Shown: in pieces, positions 38,033 through 46,723 of the stretch
Position numbering within the stretch: position 1 is the first letter of the stretch
Layout: each line of letters begins with the position of its first letter
DNA from: Nocardia stercoris
Lineage (GTDB): Bacteria; Actinomycetota; Actinomycetes; Mycobacteriales; Mycobacteriaceae
Length of the DNA: 64,000 nucleotides
Reading direction: 5' to 3'
NCBI RefSeq assembly: GCF_003696265.1
Contig: NZ_RFFH01000012.1
Location: 78,895 to 142,894 of the forward strand
Position numbers and translations under genes: made by a program
The notes under the pieces: model-generated
Told to the model about the DNA's origin: nothing
Seen by the model: only the letters and a program-made list of their open reading frames with translations
Database searches by the model: none

Positions 38033-39502
38033 GTGCGTAAACCCCCTGACATGTTCGATCGTGATCACGAGTGGGCGGCGCTGACCAGGTTCGTGTCCGA
38101 CGAGCAGCCCGGAGCCACACTCGGAGTGGTTTCCGGCCGTCGGCGGCAGGGCAAGACCTTCCTGCTCGAGGCTGTCTGCCGAGCTGCGGGCGGCTTCTAT
38201 TTCGGTGCGATAGAAGCTGCCGACCCGGAATCGTTGCGGCACATCAGCCGGGCGCTGACCGCGCACTGTAAACCTGCGAGCCCGTTCCATTTCCAGAACT
38301 GGTCCGAGGTCGTCGACACACTGCTGTCGCTGGGCGCCGAACGTCCGATCCCGGTAGTCATCGACGAGTTCCCTTACTTGGCCAAGGCGAATCCCGAACT
38401 CCCGTCGATCATCCAGAACGCTTTTCGTCCGCTACGGGAACAACGCACCGGATCCCGGACCCGCTTACTGCTGTGCGGTTCGGCCCTGTCGTTCATGAGT
38501 CGCTTGCTGTCGGGCAGTGCGCCGCTGCGCGGCCGTGCCGGTCTCGAACTTGTGGTGCGACCGCTGGATTTCCGGCTCGCCGCGGAATTTTGGGGCATCG
38601 ACGACCCGCGGCTCGCGATTCAGGTGAATGCGATCGTGGGTGGCACGCCGGCATACCGGCGTGAGTTCGCCCGCGGCGACGTCCCGAACGGACCGGAAGA
38701 TTTCGACGACTGGGTTGCCCGAACCGTATTGAACCCGGAGACACCACTTTTCCGCGAACCGCGATACCTGCTGGCCGAGGAGCCGGACCTGCGCGACACC
38801 GCCTTGTATCTTTCGGTGCTGGGCGCGGTCGCCTGTGGGAACGCGACCCGCGGTGGCATCGCCAACTATTTGGAGCGCAAGGCGGCCGATGTCGCCCATC
38901 CGATCACCGTCCTGGAGGACGCCGGTCTGCTCCGCCGCGACGCGGATGCGTTTCGCGACAACCGATCCACGTACCGGATCACCGAGCCGCTGATCCGGTT
39001 CTATCAGACCATCATGCGCCCGGTATGGGACCAGTTGGAGCGGCCCGGCAGTGCCCATCGAGTATGGGCCGGCAGCCGGCGCCGATTCACCGGCAACGTC
39101 CTCGGCCCGCACTTCGAACAACTGTGCCGCGATTGGGCACTCCACGATGCAGACCCCGCACTGTTCGACGGCCTACCGGCCAGGGTGGCGAACGGGACAG
39201 TGCACGACCCCGCGACCCGCACCGGCCACGAACTGGACCTCGCCGTGATCGGAGCATCCGACGGCGGAAAGCCGCCGCTGCTGGCTATCGGCGAGGCGAA
39301 ATGGAACGACACCATGGGCGTCGGACACATCGACCGGTTACGCCACCTGCGCGACCTGATCGGCCGGGCCGGCCGCTACGACGTGTCGCAGACGCGTCTG
39401 ATGTGTTGCAGCGGAGCAGGTTTCAACGACAAGGCCCAATTGGCAGCGGAGAGGGGCGAGGTGATCCTGGTGGATGCACCGGCGTTGTACGCGAAACGCT
39501 GA
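38033..39502 (+). CDS. ATPase fused to PD-(D/E)XK nuclease-like DUF234 domain
   Basis: A 489-residue protein of the archaeal-type AAA+/STAND ATPase group with DUF234. The P-loop is GRRRQGKT (35-42), Walker B is VVIDEFPYL (D111, E112), and the sensor strand is LLLCGSALSFM. A winged-helix segment follows (about 265-325: GAVACGNATRGGIANYLER). The C-terminal domain has ELDLAVIG with D402 and GEAKW with E421 and K423, which fits the D...ExK core of a PD-(D/E)XK nuclease. Function in bacteria is unknown; defence or mobile-element roles have been suggested for relatives. GTG 38033 is 4 bases from GGAGG; ATG 38051 is an alternative. It stands alone behind the 43-bp palindrome. Confidence 0.85.
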   Translation: MRKPPDMFDRDHEWAALTRFVSDEQPGATLGVVSGRRRQGKTFLLEAVCRAAGGFYFGAIEAADPESLRHISRALTAHCKPASPFHFQNWSEVVDTLLSLGAERPIPVVIDEFPYLAKANPELPSIIQNAFRPLREQRTGSRTRLLLCGSALSFMSRLLSGSAPLRGRAGLELVVRPLDFRLAAEFWGIDDPRLAIQVNAIVGGTPAYRREFARGDVPNGPEDFDDWVARTVLNPETPLFREPRYLLAEEPDLRDTALYLSVLGAVACGNATRGGIANYLERKAADVAHPITVLEDAGLLRRDADAFRDNRSTYRITEPLIRFYQTIMRPVWDQLERPGSAHRVWAGSRRRFTGNVLGPHFEQLCRDWALHDADPALFDGLPARVANGTVHDPATRTGHELDLAVIGASDGGKPPLLAIGEAKWNDTMGVGHIDRLRHLRDLIGRAGRYDVSQTRLMCCSGAGFNDKAQLAAERGEVILVDAPALYAKR

Positions 39503-39599
39503 TTACCGAAACCGCGTATGCCGGCCATCAGGACCGATAGGCGCGACCCGCGTCGAGCGGTAGTGTGAGATCGCTGAAGAACGCAGAGTGGGGGGAATG

Positions 39600-40001
39600 A
39601 TGGGCAAGATCAGCCTGGACTACGGGCAATCCCAGATCAGCGCTTTCAATGAGGCCGCACGGTCTGGCCAGATTCGGTACGACAGGGACGTTGCCCTACG
39701 GGCAGCACATCTCTACGAGGAAACGGTCACAACCTTGCTTCAAGTTCGGACCGGACTCGAGAAGCTTATCCAACGGGGCGGTTTCGGTGACTTTTCGACC
39801 GGAAAGGAACTGGCGACTGGGTTCTCCAACAAGGCCCAAGACGGAATCGATGCGATCACCAGTCTGATCGAAGGAGCGCTCTCCTTGAAAGAGGCATATC
39901 TCAGGTCCGGCAGTCTGATCGAGGAGGCCGACGCTGCGCACGCTGCGGCGCTGCAGCAAGCCCAGATAGCATTGCGTCAGAATGACGGTTCGCGTTTATG
40001 A
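39600..40001 (+). CDS. Small helical protein, type VII secretion-associated context
   Basis: A 133-residue all-helical protein (FNEAARSGQIRYDRDVALRA, then LYEETVTTLLQVRTGLEKLI) of roughly the size and helix content of WXG/PE-like proteins but without a W-x-G motif. GGGGGG at 39590-39595 fits ATG 39600 best; ATG 39597 is 3 bases earlier. Its stop overlaps the start of the DUF3558-like lipoprotein gene (ATGA), so the two proteins probably work together. Third codon positions are less GC-rich than in the core genes. Confidence 0.7.
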   Translation: MGKISLDYGQSQISAFNEAARSGQIRYDRDVALRAAHLYEETVTTLLQVRTGLEKLIQRGGFGDFSTGKELATGFSNKAQDGIDAITSLIEGALSLKEAYLRSGSLIEEADAAHAAALQQAQIALRQNDGSRL

Positions 40002-40591
40002 AGCAGATTTGTGCATACGCCCTGGTCGGTGCGACGCTGCTGCTGGCAGGATGCGAAGTTTCCGTGTCGTCTGCGGGGGGTACCTCCGCTCCGACGCTGC
40101 CCGCTGTGCCCAACAATATGGTCTCGGTCAGTCCGGCACCATCAGGCCACGGTGCAATCGGACTCGATCCGTGCACCAGCCTGCCGGATGCAGCTGTCAC
40201 AAAGGCAGGGTTCGACCCCGCGACCCGCAGGCGCTCGGATTCCGTGTTCGGGACGTACTCATTCATTGGTTGTAGTTTCGACCACAAGATCAGTTCTGAC
40301 ATTGGCGTCACGGTCACTGATCGCTCACTGGATGTCGCAGTGGCGGGCCTTTCGATCGATGACTTTCGCCGACGCGAAGGCGCCCGAGCCAAGGACGTTA
40401 CGATCAACGGGCACAACGGCATCGAGTATCTGCATGCATCTGCGGAAGAATGCTACGTAACTTTGCCCATGTCCAGTGGAGGCGTGCTCGATATCGGCCA
40501 GACGGTTATGAGTGTGTACTCTCACGACCGCCCATGCGATAACATCGAAGCGGTTGCCTCGGAAATTCAGGCATCACTCGCCGTGAAATAG
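39998..40591 (+). CDS. DUF3558-like lipoprotein
   Basis: A 197-residue predicted lipoprotein. The signal peptide has lipobox LLLAGC (Cys18), followed by a Ser/Pro-rich spacer and a domain starting LDPCTSLPDAAVTKAGFDPA, the hallmark of DUF3558. Further Cys residues in FIGCSFDH, EECYVTL and RPCDNIE could form disulphides. Such lipoproteins are common in Nocardia and mycobacteria, often beside WXG/ESX genes; the function is unknown. It converges on the gene ending at 40643, leaving 51 bases. Confidence 0.82.
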   Translation: MKQICAYALVGATLLLAGCEVSVSSAGGTSAPTLPAVPNNMVSVSPAPSGHGAIGLDPCTSLPDAAVTKAGFDPATRRRSDSVFGTYSFIGCSFDHKISSDIGVTVTDRSLDVAVAGLSIDDFRRREGARAKDVTINGHNGIEYLHASAEECYVTLPMSSGGVLDIGQTVMSVYSHDRPCDNIEAVASEIQASLAVK

Positions 40592-40642
40592 TCGCCTCGG
40601 GGTTCGGTCCGCTGTCAATCCTTGGTGGGAAGTGGCAGCGGA

Positions 40643-41311
40643 CTACGGCGATGGCCAACCTGGAACGGATGGTGAGGTGTCGTCCTCCGGGGTGTCCGGT
40701 GGAATTTTGATGCTCTGACACTTCTTCAGGGATGCCCCACCGTCCTCGGATAACTTGTACGACACTGCATACCAATCGCCGAATACGTTCTTTTCGGGGC
40801 GATTCGATGGCCCGCTCTGACTGTCCGGGGGCTGCGCCCCGGTCCGGTAATAGTGGAGCTCCATATCAAGTGGCATATAGTTTTGCGTCACAGTCTCCCT
40901 TTGGCAGATGTGGGCGGTCTGTGATCCGTTGTCTCCCGATTCGATATCGAGCAGCGACAGGATCTGGTGCCCCTGCCTGGTGTGGGTGGCATATTGATAG
41001 TTATCTATATCGAAGGCTCCTCGATCGGCAGCGCGAAGGCCGGGGTATGCGGTTGAGCCGGTGCTGACCAGTGAATAGAAGGACTCGGTGAAGGCGCGAA
41101 TGAAGGTCGCATCCGGCGTATTCAGCTCGCTTGGTGGATTTGTCCAGTAAAAATGAAGTTCCAGCGGGCCGGGGGATGGTGTGGACTGCGATGCGCGCGG
41201 ACCGGCGGGAGTTGTTGTGGCCGGTTGCTGTGTCGTTTGTCCGCAACTCGAAGTCAGTACTGTTATGGCAATAGCGGTAACCGATGTCGCAACCGAATGT
41301 ACCTTGCTCAT
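40643..41311 (-). CDS. Putative lipoprotein, last gene of the WXG operon
   Basis: A 222-residue protein with a lipoprotein-type signal peptide (VTAIAITVLTSSC, Cys23) followed by a Thr/Pro-rich linker and a domain I do not recognise (LELHFYWTNPPSELNTPDAT, TAHICQRETVTQNYMPLD, KKCQSIKIPPD). ATG 41311 overlaps the stop of the large WXG protein by 4 bases, so it is made from the same mRNA. A partner, receptor or immunity role for the large protein is an inference from this coupling. Confidence 0.72.
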   Translation of the reverse strand: MSKVHSVATSVTAIAITVLTSSCGQTTQQPATTTPAGPRASQSTPSPGPLELHFYWTNPPSELNTPDATFIRAFTESFYSLVSTGSTAYPGLRAADRGAFDIDNYQYATHTRQGHQILSLLDIESGDNGSQTAHICQRETVTQNYMPLDMELHYYRTGAQPPDSQSGPSNRPEKNVFGDWYAVSYKLSEDGGASLKKCQSIKIPPDTPEDDTSPSVPGWPSP

Positions 41312-43629
41312 CGAGGGGCCCCGGGGGCTGGCTGGGAACCGTGGGTTGTGCCTATCGGGATGGTCATGCCGTATTGGAAGAATGAATTGTAATTGCTCAA
41401 ACCGGGTATTCCGGCATTGTTTGCTTCGTCGATGAATATATCTGCGTTTGATTTCATTCCCGGGTCCGGCGTCTGGGTTGCAATATTCCAGTTCTGAAGT
41501 AGGTTCTGCGTATTCCCGCTGCTATCGGTGATATTGAACCGGGATAGAATATCTTGATCGTGGGTTGCATATCCGTTGGTGTAATTCCAGTCCATTCGCA
41601 TGGCATCGGGCTGGATCATGGTTTGCACCTGACTCTGAAGTGCGCTGGCAGTTTTGTCGGGTGGCAGTGGGTGGGTCGGATCGCCGGGAGGTGTCAGATC
41701 TGCCTTGTATATGGAATCCGCTGTAGCGCTCAGTGGGCCGAGTATCGTTCCGACACCTGGCAACGCGGCCGGCCAGGCTGCAGTAATGTCGCTCATCTCC
41801 GTAGAGTGGTTGTATTGCTCGGTGTACTTCCACTGTTGTTGAGCGGTCAGGTCCTGCAGCTGTTGATTCAGTCCCTGCCCCATAGCTGCCGAGAGTTGGC
41901 CGGAATGAATGCCGATGGAAGGTGCCGAAGGCGGGTCCATTCCGGCCTGGTAGGCGAAGTAGTCGTTCCACTCTGCACCGGCCGCATTGAGCGACTTTGC
42001 GGCCGCAGGGTCCGAGTCAAGAACCGCGAACATCTTGGACAGGTCGTCGGGGTGCTGGAGACCGCCTGTTGTCTGGTTTATCAGCATATGGGGATCCGCG
42101 CCGACGAAGTTTCCGAGATACGGGACCATCGTCGATGCCAATGTCTGTGTGAGGGCAGGGTTTACGGCGCCGAGGGACTGGCCGTCGTGGCCTGGCAAGT
42201 TCTTCGCTAGATTGTCGGAGTTGTCGCTCAGGAATTGGGCAAGGCTGTTGCTGGTTTGGCCGGCGAGCTTGCTGACGTTGTCGTCGGTGCTGCTCGCGTC
42301 GGGGCCGATCCAGCTGAACATTGTCTGCGCCCCGTGTTGTTCCGGAGTCCACTGGTGGGAGAGGACGGCCATCATGTGGTCCTTCCCCCACTTCTCGCCA
42401 GTTCCGAGTGTGGAGTCCATGCCGTGCCCGGAGATGAAGTCGGAGTCCGCTTGATGGTCACCCGAGGCAGCGTCGAGCAGCTTATTTGCTATCGCGCCAT
42501 CGCTGTCCGCCAGCCAGCTGTTCGAGTCCGCCAAGATGGAACCCTGTTTGAGCAGACCGCGGTCGAAGTCCGTGCCCTGTCTCAAGGCTGAGTCGCCCCG
42601 CTGTGCAATGTCACCCAAGGCATTCCGCTGAGTACCATCGTTCGCGTCCATGAGTGGCTTCGAATTCTTGAGAATATCCTGCACGTTCTTGGGTAGTTGA
42701 GGCATGCCGCCGGTCAGCCCGCCGTCGGCAGTGATCTTCGGGTTCGACATGATCTGCATGGCATTGGACATGGACGACTGGACGGTGGTGGCATCACCGG
42801 GTGATAGTTTGGATCCGAGATCGGCAATTTCCTTGGGCGACATGCCGTTCTCGGCCTGCATGACTCCCTGAAGGTACTGGAATTGGGCCGGCGTGATGTT
42901 GGCCGGCTTGCCATCCTTGATGCTTTCGAGTTCATCCGGAGTCAGTGTGCTCTGCGCCTGCAGCCGTGCGATCTGCTCCGGGGTCGCGGTTCCGTCCTCG
43001 AGCGCCTTGACGTCTTGTGCCGCGGTGCCGGCCGGATCGTCATTCATTCCGTATTTCGAAATGTCGGCGTCGGAGAGGTGTGTGTCGTCGATGCCTCGGG
43101 CGATCAGCTCGCCGCGAGCGACAATCTTCGCGGCAGCATCGTTGATTCCTTTCGTCTGCACGACGATTGCAAGGGCGAGGGATGTGTATGCGGCGTTGAT
43201 CAAGCCCTGATGGCGATTGATCTGATCCTGAGCTGACTTGATCTGGGCTTCGGTGGGATGGCTGGCTGAGAATGTTGCTTGGACCTCCCACTTGTCGCTG
43301 ACCGTGAGTGGATACGGGTCCTTGTCGTGTTCTGCATCGGCGACCTTCCCCATCAGTACGCGCACTTCGTTCGCGAGGCCGGAACTCGCGGCGGTGACGG
43401 CGGTGCCCAGGTCTTTGATGTCCGCGCCGAGCCTGCGGTCGTCGTCGTTTTCCTGAGTGAACCGGTCGCAGGCCGCGTCGTGGGCGACTCCGGTCCAGGT
43501 CGTGTCACTGAACTGGGTGACCATCCGCCCGAGCTGTGCTTCCAGATCGCCCCCTGCGGAAACGAGGTGCTGGGCAAGCTGATCCAGCTTGCTGAAGTCC
43601 CACTGTTCGACTTGCTTGCGGGTGGGCAT
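41308..43629 (-). CDS. Large WXG-domain protein, type VII secretion substrate-like
   Basis: A 773-residue protein with no classical signal peptide. The first about 110 residues form a WXG100-like helical hairpin (W45-T-G47 in DTTWTGVAHDAACDRF). A conserved DKWEVQATF segment and a long helical, Asp/Gln/Ser-rich body follow, ending Pro/Gly-rich. It resembles mycobacterial and nocardial long WXG proteins sometimes labelled TPR repeat region-containing. I find no toxin motif. ATG 43629 shares one base with the EspC-like stop (TGATG). The reading frame stays open upstream to 44724, but that part is antisense shadow. Base composition is clearly lower in GC than the core genes. Confidence 0.78.
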   Translation of the reverse strand: MPTRKQVEQWDFSKLDQLAQHLVSAGGDLEAQLGRMVTQFSDTTWTGVAHDAACDRFTQENDDDRRLGADIKDLGTAVTAASSGLANEVRVLMGKVADAEHDKDPYPLTVSDKWEVQATFSASHPTEAQIKSAQDQINRHQGLINAAYTSLALAIVVQTKGINDAAAKIVARGELIARGIDDTHLSDADISKYGMNDDPAGTAAQDVKALEDGTATPEQIARLQAQSTLTPDELESIKDGKPANITPAQFQYLQGVMQAENGMSPKEIADLGSKLSPGDATTVQSSMSNAMQIMSNPKITADGGLTGGMPQLPKNVQDILKNSKPLMDANDGTQRNALGDIAQRGDSALRQGTDFDRGLLKQGSILADSNSWLADSDGAIANKLLDAASGDHQADSDFISGHGMDSTLGTGEKWGKDHMMAVLSHQWTPEQHGAQTMFSWIGPDASSTDDNVSKLAGQTSNSLAQFLSDNSDNLAKNLPGHDGQSLGAVNPALTQTLASTMVPYLGNFVGADPHMLINQTTGGLQHPDDLSKMFAVLDSDPAAAKSLNAAGAEWNDYFAYQAGMDPPSAPSIGIHSGQLSAAMGQGLNQQLQDLTAQQQWKYTEQYNHSTEMSDITAAWPAALPGVGTILGPLSATADSIYKADLTPPGDPTHPLPPDKTASALQSQVQTMIQPDAMRMDWNYTNGYATHDQDILSRFNITDSSGNTQNLLQNWNIATQTPDPGMKSNADIFIDEANNAGIPGLSNYNSFFQYGMTIPIGTTHGSQPAPGAPR

Positions 43630-43937
43630 CAGTTCGCACCCTCCGGCCGGAAGTTGAAGGCCTGAAGTTTCGTCGCGAAGTCGTCGTCGCTGATCTGGTA
43701 GTTGGTGGATGAATCCTTCACCAATTTCGCGAGCTTGTTGATCCGCTCGGCGATGTTCTTCCACGCCTGCTCGGTGGAGTTGCCTGCCTGCTTGCACGCC
43801 GGTCCGACTAGGCAGCCGGGCAGCGCATCGGCGACCTGGTCGCTGAAGGCGTGGATCTGCATCTCTCCGATGGACTTGCCCACATCGGTCAGCGTGTCCG
43901 CGAGCTTGCTCAGCTGGTCGAGGTCTGCCTGCAGCAT
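43629..43937 (-). CDS. EspC-family type VII secretion substrate-like protein
   Basis: A 102-residue helical-hairpin protein of the EspC type. The first helix is LQADLDQLSKLADTLTDVGK; W59 is in the turn region of the second helix. The C-terminal Y80-Q-I-S-D84 fits the YxxxD/E general secretion signal of type VII substrates. Two Cys (42 and 48) may form a disulphide. AAGGGGGG before ATG 43937. First gene of a three-gene translationally coupled operon with the large WXG protein and lipoprotein; EspC-type proteins usually travel with a larger partner. Confidence 0.82.
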   Translation of the reverse strand: MLQADLDQLSKLADTLTDVGKSIGEMQIHAFSDQVADALPGCLVGPACKQAGNSTEQAWKNIAERINKLAKLVKDSSTNYQISDDDFATKLQAFNFRPEGAN

Positions 43938-44154
43938 GTCCGTCCCCCCTTCTGTTCGAGATCGATCCGTCGTCAGGCGGCGGATCGAGTCGGCATGATT
44001 CCTCCGACACTTCGTTTTCGCGGATCATTGTGCCAGCCGCGCGCAGGGCGTGTGGCCCCTGAAGGCGCGGCCCAGGCTGTGCTAGGCTGCGCCGAACCGA
44101 TAGGGGAAACCGTTCTGGCGGGCGGGGTTTCGGATTTCGTGTGGGGGTTTGACG

Positions 44155-45900
44155 GTGGGTAGTTCCAATGACCCCGTGCCGAACGGAACAGTTCTTCCAT
44201 CGCAGGTTTCCGCGGTTCTTCCTGGGATGGAGCAGACAGCCGCCGGCGCCGACGCTGCCCGTTCTGTCGACCAGGCATCGACGGCGTGGATGCACGTGCA
44301 GCAGATCGAAACGAGTTTGTCTGCTCTGGGGGCGGGCACTGATCCGCCTTACTCCTCGGGTTCCGATCAGTTCGAGAGCATGACTCACCAACAGCTGTAT
44401 GACGCTGTGCACGGCCCAGCCGGATTGGACCCAGCGGGCCTGCTGACCATGGCACAGACATGGTCGGACAGTGCCGGCAAGCTGGATACCATCACTGGAC
44501 TCACGTTGCCCATGGGGCTGAATGCCATCTTCGGGCACGGACTTTGGGAGGGCGGCGCCGCGAACGCGGCCAAAGCGGCTTCCGATGCGTTCACCGCAGC
44601 GGGAAATCAGATCGGGCAGGTGTTCATGGACCTCGCCGATCGGATGAACGGCCTGCATTATTCGGCGGAGGCGGTACGGGCCGCAGTGCCTGCGCCGGCA
44701 GCTCCGGTCGTGCTTACCCCGCACCCTGACAATCTGGCTGCCTCATTACTGCCGGGTTTGGCGAACCCGCAGGTAACCGATCAGGCGGCTGCCGCGCAGG
44801 AACAGGCACGGCAAGACGCAATTCGAGCACTGCGCGCAATTTATTCGCCGGCGTTCCCGCCATCGGGTACGGGGGTACCCAGTTATATCGATGTGCCCTC
44901 GGTTGCGCAACCTGGCGGGCCTTCCTCGGTCGGCCCCGGAACGCCTGCTCCGGGGGCGCCGGATACAGCCGCTCCGTCCCCGGATACGCCCAGTGCCGAC
45001 AACCCTGGTGACAGCCCGGCCTCGCAACCCAGCGGAACTCAGACGCAACCACTGTCGACCGGGACGCCGACCGGAACCGATCCGGCGGAGCCATCGCCGG
45101 CGAGTACTACACCGGCGGGGATCGCACCGGCGGGTCTCGCGCCGGGTGCCCAGCCCGACCTTGGTGCTCCGATCGGTCTCGGCCCGAATCTGGGTTCGCC
45201 GACCGACACCGGTCCCGGTGGGCCGGGGTCGCCGCGTCTGCCCTCGCCGGGGCTTTCGGTTCCGGGAGCAGTCGAGGATGCGGCAGCGGCGCAGGCTCGA
45301 CTCGGGACCAGCCGTCCAGGGTCCGCGCCGGGGCAGCTGGGGCAGCTGCCACACGGTGCTGGGAAAGGCGAAAAGGACGAGGACAAGGAACATTTCAGTC
45401 CCGACTATCTGAAGCGCGTCCAATCGGACTGGACCGATGGTCTGGAAGGGTGGAACGGAGTCGTGGGCGCCAACCCGGACTTCGGTGGTCGCCACGACTG
45501 GGCGCAACCGGTTTCGATCGAATCAGCCTCACCAGCTTCCCAGCGCCGGCCTTCTCTTCTGGATCTGCCGCCGATCGAAGCCGGCCCGCCGGAGAACACC
45601 GACACTGCCGTCGATACCAGCCCGTCGATCGAACCAGCACCACCACCACCGTCGAAGCCTCTGTCGCCGACGGCAATTGCCGCCAAACTGGCCGAATCGG
45701 GGATTTCGCTCAGAATGACATCGGTCAGTGCCGAGAAGCCGGCATCGGGTCCGCACGCCGACGGACAGGGAAAGGACCTTGAATCCGAGGACCCTGGAAC
45801 GAGCTCAGCCGCAGGCGAGAAGGCGGTCACACAGGTGACCTTGACCGGAACCGGCCCTGTCATGGATGACGATATAGACGAGGGCGCCGGCGGTCGATGA
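44155..45900 (+). CDS. PPE/WXG-like protein with Pro-rich linker, probable EspG client
   Basis: A 581-residue protein without a signal peptide. A helical N-terminal domain (about residues 20-230) contains W131-E-G133, and an aromatic LHYSAEAVRAA lies 38 residues later, near the place of the YxxxE signal but not matching exactly. A Pro/Gly/Ser/Thr-rich linker (235-400) and a C-terminal region with DYLKRVQSDWTDGLEGWNGV and SPTAIAAKLAESGISLRM follow. GTG 44155 is 7 bases after GTGGGGG; TTG 44149 is too close. The EspG-family gene overlaps its end, as with PPE substrates and their chaperones. Divergent from the EspC operon. Confidence 0.75.
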   Translation: MGSSNDPVPNGTVLPSQVSAVLPGMEQTAAGADAARSVDQASTAWMHVQQIETSLSALGAGTDPPYSSGSDQFESMTHQQLYDAVHGPAGLDPAGLLTMAQTWSDSAGKLDTITGLTLPMGLNAIFGHGLWEGGAANAAKAASDAFTAAGNQIGQVFMDLADRMNGLHYSAEAVRAAVPAPAAPVVLTPHPDNLAASLLPGLANPQVTDQAAAAQEQARQDAIRALRAIYSPAFPPSGTGVPSYIDVPSVAQPGGPSSVGPGTPAPGAPDTAAPSPDTPSADNPGDSPASQPSGTQTQPLSTGTPTGTDPAEPSPASTTPAGIAPAGLAPGAQPDLGAPIGLGPNLGSPTDTGPGGPGSPRLPSPGLSVPGAVEDAAAAQARLGTSRPGSAPGQLGQLPHGAGKGEKDEDKEHFSPDYLKRVQSDWTDGLEGWNGVVGANPDFGGRHDWAQPVSIESASPASQRRPSLLDLPPIEAGPPENTDTAVDTSPSIEPAPPPPSKPLSPTAIAAKLAESGISLRMTSVSAEKPASGPHADGQGKDLESEDPGTSSAAGEKAVTQVTLTGTGPVMDDDIDEGAGGR

Positions 45901-46655
45901 CGCTGACTTCTTGGACGTTCACCCCGGATGAATTCGTACATGTGTGGTCGACGGAGACCGGCCTGGTCGGTGACTACCCCCATCCGATCAACCTCATCGA
46001 ATCCCCGCTGACCACTAGCGAGTACGACCGCCTTCAAGCCGATCTCGCTGTTCGCTATCCACCACACGCCGACCGCGACCTGACTATGTCTCTACAGGTG
46101 TTGGCCAATCCGGAATTGCGAATCGTATGCAACGGGTGGTCGCACATCACCGAGGAAAGGGTGCGGTCGTGCGCGGTGGCGAGTGGTGACCTCGGTGTAG
46201 TGGTGCACCAGAAACCCGGCGCCGCAGTGGAATTCGGCGGGGACCTCCGAGTTGTCGTGACACAGCGTCGTCGAATCGGACGTCTGATGGCCGCCACCAT
46301 GCCGATTGCGGCGCCGGGCGCCGCCGGTCCGCTACACGGTTATACCCCGCGAGTCCGTGGCGAGGAGTCGCCGACTTCGTGGCTTCAGGACGACTTCGGC
46401 GACGGGCCGGTCGAGGAACGTATCCGCGACCTGCTCCGCGCTCCACGTGGTCTGGACGGTTACCTGCGCATCGAACGGGGTATCCACCAAGGCCATCCTG
46501 CCTCACGCGAGTTCTTGAGCTGGATCGACGTGCTGGATCCCGCCTCCGCGGCGGGTCGGTACCTTATCGAAGTTGCGAACGACGACACGATCGTCAGCCC
46601 GGCGTCCACGCAAGCCATCGCCGACGTGCTGTGTCGGCGAGCCGATTTGGAATGA
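45897..46655 (+). CDS. EspG-family ESX substrate chaperone
   Basis: A 252-residue cytoplasmic protein with the EspG pattern: the opening WTFTPDEFVHVWSTE, strands such as LQVLANPELRIVCNGWS, and the C-terminal DGYLRIERGIHQGHPASREF and GRYLIEVANDDTIVSPAST. EspG proteins bind the tip of PPE-type substrates and keep them soluble for the ESX ATPase. ATG 45897 overlaps the stop of the PPE/WXG-like gene by 4 bases, indicating a dedicated pair. No ESX ATPase, channel or mycosin gene is in the window. Confidence 0.88.
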   Translation: MTLTSWTFTPDEFVHVWSTETGLVGDYPHPINLIESPLTTSEYDRLQADLAVRYPPHADRDLTMSLQVLANPELRIVCNGWSHITEERVRSCAVASGDLGVVVHQKPGAAVEFGGDLRVVVTQRRRIGRLMAATMPIAAPGAAGPLHGYTPRVRGEESPTSWLQDDFGDGPVEERIRDLLRAPRGLDGYLRIERGIHQGHPASREFLSWIDVLDPASAAGRYLIEVANDDTIVSPASTQAIADVLCRRADLE

Positions 46656-46723
46656 CAAGCGGGCCCGCACCGGGTCGAGGGTGGTTCGAGCCGTCGATCC
46701 GGTCGGTCATGGGTGGCGTGGCC

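Noticed and set aside
43938..44724. N-terminal extension of the large WXG gene to 44724
   Set aside because: This part is antisense to the EspC gene frame and to the PPE/WXG-like gene; the ATG at 43629 is coupled to the EspC stop and gives a proper WXG domain.
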